IMG/VR virus record: IMGVR_UViG_3300007074_000072
Coordinates: 1 to 28,589 of that record
Reading direction: 5' to 3' (one strand)
DNA from: a virus
Length of the DNA stretch: 28,589 nt
The notes beneath the pieces are model-generated. The model was given only the letters and a program-made list of their open reading frames with translations. It did not search any database and was not told where the DNA came from. Below, piece after piece: positions 24,841-28,589 of the stretch. Numbering within the stretch: the first letter of the stretch is position 1; each line of letters begins with the position of its first letter. The translations under genes and the position numbers were made by a program.

Positions 24841-25622
24841 TAAATTTGGTTACCTTCTGCATCAAACAAATCAGCATGAGCAATTGTCTTTGTGGTTTCG
24901 CCGGCTTGGATCTGCTTAGCTTGGTGTGACGCAACTTGCATCATGACATTCTTAAGCTCAGAGATGCCTGAGTTATCTTTGATGTTAACGTCCATCTCAA
25001 TCTTGCTTGTTTCGGGGCGTTTAAGTGCATTGAGAATCGAGTTAGCAGCTTCACATTGAACTTTCTCACTTTGAGCATGAATCATGAGATGAGCCTGTTG
25101 GTTCAGGGCTTGTTGGTAAAGATCCTGATTCAGAATACACGCAGGGATTACTGCTTGTTCCAGGATAATGTTTACAAGCTTATTTTTATGATAGGCTGCT
25201 ACAAAAGCACTTATGTGCTTGTCGTCTTTACCGTCAGCACGCATTTTACGTACACGATCGGGAAACGTAAGCCCATACGCATCTTTGTTTGAGTAGCCCA
25301 TCATCTTGTAAGTGACGTATGCGCAAGCCTCAAGATACTGCTCAACCTTAAACTTACCGTCTTTCATGACGGAAGCGTAACCTACAAAATTATCCCGGAT
25401 CTCATCAGCAACAAGTGGATCCAAAGAAATTGAATTGATCTTGTTGACCAATTCATCTGAAACTTTGATCTTCAATTGAGCAGGAAGTGCTTTTCTGATG
25501 TCTTCTTTTGTGAAGGCATTAGTGTCGTCTACGAGTACGGATTCAGGGCTAGGGGAAGAAGATGTAACCATCTTTCTTTCGAGTCCGGCTGCTTTAAAAA
25601 TATCCATACGGCTAGTAGACAT
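24840..25622 (-). CDS. Putative terminase small subunit (N4 gp69-like position), 260 aa
   Basis: It lies directly before, and is coupled to, the large terminase. The ATG at 25622 is preferred over the TTG one codon earlier, with GGGAAG upstream. The central part (about 85-190) is helical: VEQYLEACAYVTYKMMGYSN, DRVRKMRADGK, then KLVNIILEQAVIP and QQAHLMIHAQSEKVQCEAANS. This looks like the helix-rich region of small terminases with a DNA-recognition and oligomerisation part. The C-terminus contains ELKNVMMQVASHQAKQIQAG. Assignment as the packaging-site recognition subunit is by gene order; the sequence itself is only weakly diagnostic. Confidence 0.72.
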   Translation of the reverse strand: MSTSRMDIFKAAGLERKMVTSSSPSPESVLVDDTNAFTKEDIRKALPAQLKIKVSDELVNKINSISLDPLVADEIRDNFVGYASVMKDGKFKVEQYLEACAYVTYKMMGYSNKDAYGLTFPDRVRKMRADGKDDKHISAFVAAYHKNKLVNIILEQAVIPACILNQDLYQQALNQQAHLMIHAQSEKVQCEAANSILNALKRPETSKIEMDVNIKDNSGISELKNVMMQVASHQAKQIQAGETTKTIAHADLFDAEGNQI

Positions 25623-25656
25623 CAATCATCTTCCCATTAGTGTTTAGGCTCTATTG

Positions 25657-25676
25657 GGTTATGCGTAACTATAACC
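25657..25676. promoter_or_regulatory. Small inverted repeat in divergent gap
   Basis: GGTTAT (25657-25662) and ATAACC (25671-25676) form a perfect 6-bp repeat with an 8-nt spacer. It sits in the 87-bp gap between the divergent terminase small-subunit gene and the 106-aa plus-strand gene. TATAAC at 25670-25675 (plus) and TATAGT on the minus strand overlap the right arm and look like -10 elements, but neither has a good -35 at normal spacing. A hairpin or operator-promoter is possible; support is weak. Confidence 0.35.
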
Positions 25677-25709
25677 TTAACTTTTGACAATACCCAAGAA
25701 AGACACCCA

Positions 25710-26030
25710 ATGATTAATTTTAAGAATCCAAACGATATGCTGCCATCTGAGATGGCCACTTACATTGCTGCACTGCACAATGAGATTGAGATTTTGGCGA
25801 AGAAAGCTCTTGTTTTTAAAGACGCAGATACTTTTGCAGCAGCCGGTAACACTGGAAGCTACGGCACAAAAGAAGAGCTATTAGAGGAGATGGATATTGG
25901 TGAGGTAATTGAAGCAGTGTCTTTTAAGAAAATTGAACAATCTTTTGTTGTCAAAATCTCTAAAGAACGTATCGACAATTACCCCACCAGAATCGAAGCT
26001 GAAGCAGCAGGTATGCTACACAGCGTTTAG
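25710..26030 (+). CDS. Orphan plus-strand protein, 106 aa
   Basis: ATG at 25710 is preceded by AAGAAAGACACCCA, which shares the CACCCAATG start context of several minus-strand genes. The protein is acidic and helical at first (SEMATYIAALHNEIEILAKKA), has a central Gly/acidic block (GSYGTKEELLEEMDIGEVIE), and ends FVVKISKERIDNYPTRIEAE. No membrane segment or catalytic motif. It is the only plus-strand gene inside the late minus block: divergent from terminase and convergent with the 252-aa gene, overlapping it by 4 nt at the stops. Function not recognised; expression separate from the late operon is inferred from orientation. Confidence 0.7.
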   Translation: MINFKNPNDMLPSEMATYIAALHNEIEILAKKALVFKDADTFAAAGNTGSYGTKEELLEEMDIGEVIEAVSFKKIEQSFVVKISKERIDNYPTRIEAEAAGMLHSV

Positions 26031-26785
26031 ATTTTTAGTTTAGGAAACCCTGTCAGAGGATCAATTTCTCTTTCAGGGTTTGCTGGAGTTGGAACAGGCT
26101 CTTCACCAAAAAGATCACCTGGCTCGGCATTCACAGCCGGTGTGGTGACATTGTCAACAATATCTACTGGATCCAGTTCAAGAACGTCTTCGACTGGTTC
26201 AGTCACTTTGATGGCCTCGGCCAAAGCGGCCGCAATTTCTGCATCAGAAAGGGCCTGAGCTTCAGCCTCAATTTTAGCCTGCTCTTCGGCCTCCGCTTTA
26301 GCAACAGCCTCAACCTCTTTAAGAATACGCTGGATCTCTGCAGCATCGGCCGCTTCTTTTGCAAGACGCTCAGCTTCAAGACGAGCAAACTCGTCTTCAA
26401 TAGCTTTTTGTGCAGCAGCGGCTTCTTCTGCAATACGCTTAGCTTCAGCTGCGGCAGCTTCTTCAGCACGACGAACTTCAGCCAGTCTTTCGGCCTCGAT
26501 CGCAGCGTCTGTGTTGGTGACCAAGTCAGGAAGCTGGGTCAGGCTTTTAATGAAATCAGCCAGACCTGTCAGAGCAGTGGTGAGCTCTGCCTGTTTAGCC
26601 ATAAGTGCATCCTGGGCAGCTAGACGAGCAGAATGTGCATCGACAGCTTTTTCAGAATAGATTCTTGTGTCTTCTTCGTGTGTGGCGATTTCAGCAAGAA
26701 TTGCATCCATCTCCTGCCCAAATTTTGCATAGTTTTTCATGTGATCATCGTCTTTGTTAACAGTACTTTTGCTAAACAGTCTCAT
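26027..26785 (-). CDS. Ala/Glu-rich coiled-coil protein, 252 aa
   Basis: Residues ~88-190 are almost entirely Ala, Glu, Lys, Arg and Ile in a heptad-like pattern (AAEAKRIAEEAAAAQKAIED, LEAERLAKEAADAAEIQRIL), a long coiled coil resembling TolA-type or kinesin-stalk low-complexity sequence. An N-terminal helical part (~1-85) has LAEIATHEEDTRIYSEKAVD. The C-terminal ~50 residues are Pro/Asp/Val-rich with no helix. ATG at 26785 follows GGATCACCCAA. It is the first minus-strand gene left of the divergent region. It could be a structural rod or assembly factor. Similarity searches will be dominated by composition, so the name stays descriptive. Confidence 0.72.
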   Translation of the reverse strand: MRLFSKSTVNKDDDHMKNYAKFGQEMDAILAEIATHEEDTRIYSEKAVDAHSARLAAQDALMAKQAELTTALTGLADFIKSLTQLPDLVTNTDAAIEAERLAEVRRAEEAAAAEAKRIAEEAAAAQKAIEDEFARLEAERLAKEAADAAEIQRILKEVEAVAKAEAEEQAKIEAEAQALSDAEIAAALAEAIKVTEPVEDVLELDPVDIVDNVTTPAVNAEPGDLFGEEPVPTPANPEREIDPLTGFPKLKI

Positions 26786-26857
26786 TTGGGTGATCCAGCC
26801 ATTCTTAAGTTATTCGCGCATCAGGTGAAGTTATTTGTTTTGTTTTTAATGACTCCG

Positions 26858-26885
26858 GTGTCAACAAATCTTTGGGGGTTGACAC
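26858..26885. promoter_or_regulatory. 8-bp dyad with TTGACA in both arms
   Basis: GTGTCAAC (26858-26865) and GTTGACAC (26878-26885) are a perfect inverted repeat around a 12-nt spacer. Each arm contains TTGACA, the consensus -35 hexamer, pointing outward: right-hand copy on plus, left-hand copy on minus. Candidate -10 partners at 17 bp are weak (GTAAAC on plus, AAAACA on minus). No U run follows on either strand, so it is not a terminator. It may be an operator or divergent promoter core. Confidence 0.45.
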
Positions 26886-26989
26886 TCCAAAAAAATCATT
26901 AGTAAACCTTGAGCTTCTTTTTTGTCCTTTTTTCTTAAACAACACAGGAATTCTTTTACTATACAGTTTAAGAGTATTATATTACTTAA

Positions 26990-27056
26990 GGCGGCAGCTT
27001 AGCCGTCGTCCGGAGGGCCGCAGGCCCGACAGGGCGTAAGGCTAAGGTGACGCCGT
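26990..27056 (+). other. GC-rich structured element upstream of fibre operon
   Basis: A roughly 65-bp GC-rich island sits in AT-rich surroundings, just before the ribosome site of the gene at 27080. Nested pairings: CGGC 26992-26995 with GCCG 27052-27055; CTTAGCC 26998-27004 with GGCTAAG 27040-27046; GTC 27005-27007 with GAC 27028-27030; and GGGCC/GGCCC (27015-27019 with 27023-27027) closing a GCA triloop. Competing pairings exist: GGCGGC 26990-26995 with GCCGTC 27002-27007, and GGCGT 27033-27037 with ACGCC 27050-27054, the latter interleaved with the 7-bp stem. I recognise no known RNA family. It could be a leader RNA, a hairpin promoter or an origin/packaging element. Confidence 0.6.
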
Positions 27057-27079
27057 TAATAGAATAAAAGGATTTAATT

Positions 27080-27304
27080 ATGACTATACTGTCTGATAAT
27101 TATCTTACTGATAGCCATAGTGAGAATTACCTAAATATCCCTTCTCCCATCCCTGGGGTGCCCGGCCAACCCAACTCTACCAGCATTAATTATATTCTGC
27201 GTAAGGCTTTTGAGACACTTGCGGCGATGGAGGCTATTCAAGCCGAAGTTCTTAGCTTGGATCTCTCAAGTATTGATATCGCAGCATATCCTGCCAGACC
27301 GTAG
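27080..27304 (+). CDS. Hypothetical protein ahead of tail fibre, 74 aa
   Basis: ATG at 27080 follows AAAGGA with 7-nt spacing. The N-terminal half is polar and Pro/Ser/Asn-rich (IPSPIPGVPGQPN near 25-37), the C-terminal half helical (INYILRKAFETLAAMEAIQA) and then LSSIDIAAYPARP. It ends 12 nt before the fibre start and is surely co-transcribed with it. Size and position suggest a fibre attachment or assembly partner; no family recognised. Confidence 0.65.
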   Translation: MTILSDNYLTDSHSENYLNIPSPIPGVPGQPNSTSINYILRKAFETLAAMEAIQAEVLSLDLSSIDIAAYPARP

Positions 27305-27316
27305 CGGAGAGTCATC

Positions 27317-28589
27317 ATGGGTCAGCCACAGCCTACCGATATTTTTGGTATTAAAGTTGGGGCAACCCAAGGAACTGCAGGAACAGGAACCGCTTACAGC
27401 GTCCGTTGGTCTGAAATGGTTGCCGCAATGGGAGCCGATTACGCTACTGTTGCTCAGGGTAATTTAGCCGTTTCTGCTCTTCAGTCTGAAACTAGCCACG
27501 CAGATGTTTTGGTAGATGGTGATTTTACATCAAATGGCATCATGAAGCGTACAGGCGCTGGTGCTTATGGGATCGTTACTGATAATTCTAGTAACTGGGA
27601 CGCTGCTTACAGTTGGGGAAATCATGGATCTGCCGGTTACATCACAGGATACACTGTTACAGAATCTGATGTGACATCTCGCCAAAGTGCATTGGTAATC
27701 GCGCAGTCTCAAGTCACGGGACTTACATCTAGCCTGTCAGGCAAAGCTGCCGCATCTCACGTACACAGCGCAGACGACATTATTTCTGGTGTTCTAGACA
27801 TTGCTCGAATACCTCCAGCTGTGTTTGCTGCGCCTACTGTCTCTACCGGAGACGTCGCAGATCTGAATGCAAGTCAACAATCAGCAATAATCGAAGGCTC
27901 TCATGTTGTAACAACAGATGGCAGATCTTGGGTTTATTCTGGAACTGGAACCAAGACCCTTGAAGCTTCTTACATAGAACTTGGAGATGTCACACCTGAA
28001 TGGTCTGTAATTGCCAATAAGCCAGCTAGTTTCACACCATCAACGCATACCCACGCAATCACAGATGTTACAGGTTTTACAAACAACTCAGGTAATTGGG
28101 ATACGGCATACGGCTGGGGAAACCATTCAACTGAAGGATATCTGAAGTCTCAAACATCCCATGCCGACGTTGTCGTTGACGGTGATTTTACATCTAACGG
28201 TATCCTTAAACGAACTGCTTCCGGTGTCTACGGAATCGTTACCGACAATAGCGGTAACTGGAACACCGCTTTTGGATGGGGAAACCATGCCTCTGCCGGG
28301 TACGCCTCATCTACCCATACTCATGCGGCCGGTGATATCACTAGTGGTACAATTGCTTCGGCCAGACTTGGCTCAGGTACAGCTGATGGAACTACATTCC
28401 TAAGAGGTGATGGAACGTGGGCTGTTCCAGCTGGTGCCAGCGATGTGTCTGGCCTGGCCTTCTCCCCTAATCAGGTGAGCAGCACACAGGCATTCTACGA
28501 CCCGTCAGACCTGAGCAGCCTTTACCAGTCGAGAACTGGTGGTGATATTGTCAGCGCAGACGGTCAGACTGTCGGCATCATGCTGGACA
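27317..28589 (+). CDS. Tail fibre with internal repeats, C-terminus outside window
   Basis: ATG at 27317 has GGAGAG upstream. The frame is open to the right edge (424 codons). It opens MGQPQPTDIFGIKVGATQG and soon enters long-fibre sequence built of repeats: two 50-residue units (codons at 27491-27640 and 28154-28303) sharing TSHADV, VDGDFTSNGI, YGIVTDNS and WGNH, plus partial NNSGNWDTAYGWGNHSTEGY. It also contains HTHAITDV and HTHAAGDITSG units, where paired His residues commonly bind metal along fibre shafts, and a TTFLRGDGTWAVP block often seen near fibre distal domains. It should be a trimeric receptor-binding fibre. It is on the opposite strand from the other virion genes. Confidence 0.85.
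   Translation, partial: MGQPQPTDIFGIKVGATQGTAGTGTAYSVRWSEMVAAMGADYATVAQGNLAVSALQSETSHADVLVDGDFTSNGIMKRTGAGAYGIVTDNSSNWDAAYSWGNHGSAGYITGYTVTESDVTSRQSALVIAQSQVTGLTSSLSGKAAASHVHSADDIISGVLDIARIPPAVFAAPTVSTGDVADLNASQQSAIIEGSHVVTTDGRSWVYSGTGTKTLEASYIELGDVTPEWSVIANKPASFTPSTHTHAITDVTGFTNNSGNWDTAYGWGNHSTEGYLKSQTSHADVVVDGDFTSNGILKRTASGVYGIVTDNSGNWNTAFGWGNHASAGYASSTHTHAAGDITSGTIASARLGSGTADGTTFLRGDGTWAVPAGASDVSGLAFSPNQVSSTQAFYDPSDLSSLYQSRTGGDIVSADGQTVGIMLD
27491..27640 (+). repeat. Fibre repeat, copy 1
   Basis: A 150-bp in-frame unit encoding 50 residues from TSHADV to GSAGY. It is clearly alike at protein level to the unit at 28154-28303, with many synonymous differences, so the duplication is old or under selection at protein level. 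Confidence 0.8.
28154..28303 (+). repeat. Fibre repeat, copy 2
   Basis: A 150-bp in-frame unit from TSHADV to ASAGY, same length and register as the unit at 27491-27640. A partial third unit (NNSGNWDTAYGWGNH) lies just before it at about 28083-28143. Confidence 0.8.

Larger units (their letters stand above)
26786..27079. promoter_or_regulatory. Divergent intergenic region
   Basis: About 290 bp without a credible gene separate the minus-strand late block from the plus-strand fibre operon. It contains the TTGACA dyad at 26858-26885, an AT-rich stretch with -10-like TATTAT at 26975-26980 (plus) but no good -35, the GC-rich structured element, and a ribosome site (AAAGGA) for the gene at 27080. 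It most likely holds promoters for both directions; no exact promoter can be fixed from the sequence. Confidence 0.5.

Noticed and set aside
26203-26469. Leu/Lys-rich 88-codon frame opposite frame of the 252-aa gene
   Set aside because: It is a frame-shifted shadow of the Ala/Glu-rich coiled-coil gene on the same strand.
26858-26885. Dyad as an intrinsic terminator
   Set aside because: Neither strand has a U tract after the stem; on plus the stem is followed by A residues.
26990-27056. HDV-like or hammerhead ribozyme, or tRNA
   Set aside because: A CTAAG-like stretch recalls HDV-type J4/2 and the stems interleave on one reading, but the P3 hairpin is missing on both strands. No hammerhead core and no tRNA acceptor/T-loop pattern is present.
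1-28589. CRISPR arrays, tRNA genes, insertion sequences, integrase/att sites
   Set aside because: No regularly spaced repeats, tRNA-like folds, transposase motifs or integrase genes were seen.

Overview
The window is the late (virion) half of a tailed-phage genome. The kit matches N4-like podoviruses: an N4-gp56-family major capsid protein, a large N4-gp59-like portal, a gp68-like large terminase, and the same overall gene order read leftwards. No chromosomal, tRNA, rRNA, IS or CRISPR sequence was seen. A Gram-negative host is inferred from two lipobox lipoproteins, a T4-type lysozyme and a probable anti-CBASS protein. Base composition is moderately AT-rich. The host genus cannot be read from the sequence.

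Layout, right to left on the minus strand: an Ala/Glu-rich coiled-coil protein (26785-26027); terminase small and large subunits (25622-23221); a gp67-like virion protein and a long fibre/appendage (23184-20474); a lysis-type cassette of a small lipoprotein, a GH24 lysozyme, a second lipoprotein and a 104-aa protein (20442-18960); a clear intrinsic terminator (18931-18899); a 56-aa gene (18882-18712); portal (18646-16292); a 120-aa coiled-coil protein; a putative scaffold; the major capsid protein (14630-13440); a strong hairpin; an acb2-like gene (13315-13052); and then virion proteins of 242, 359, 782, 155 and 610 aa. The minus strand ends in a giant gene that enters at 6498 and leaves the window still open after 2166 codons.

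The plus strand carries only three genes: a 106-aa orphan (25710-26030) lodged between two minus-strand genes, a 74-aa protein (27080-27304), and a repeat-built tail fibre that runs off the right edge. The divergent region 26786-27079 holds an 8-bp dyad with TTGACA in both arms. It also holds a GC-rich, heavily self-complementary element just upstream of the plus-strand fibre operon.

How the parts fit: the terminase pair packages DNA through the portal into a shell of N4-gp56-type capsid protein built on the acidic scaffold. The 155/610/782-aa proteins and the giant protein look like internal or ejected virion components. The fibres would bind the host, and the lysozyme/lipoprotein genes would release progeny. 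Acb2 would soak up host cyclic-nucleotide alarm signals.

The most interesting points are as follows. (1) The giant protein occupies the slot of the N4 virion RNA polymerase, yet its visible 2166 residues show a zincin protease motif, a Pol-beta-type nucleotidyltransferase motif and a macro-like domain, and no polymerase motif. (2) An Acb2-like protein is built into the capsid operon. (3) There is an unidentified structured element at 26990-27056.
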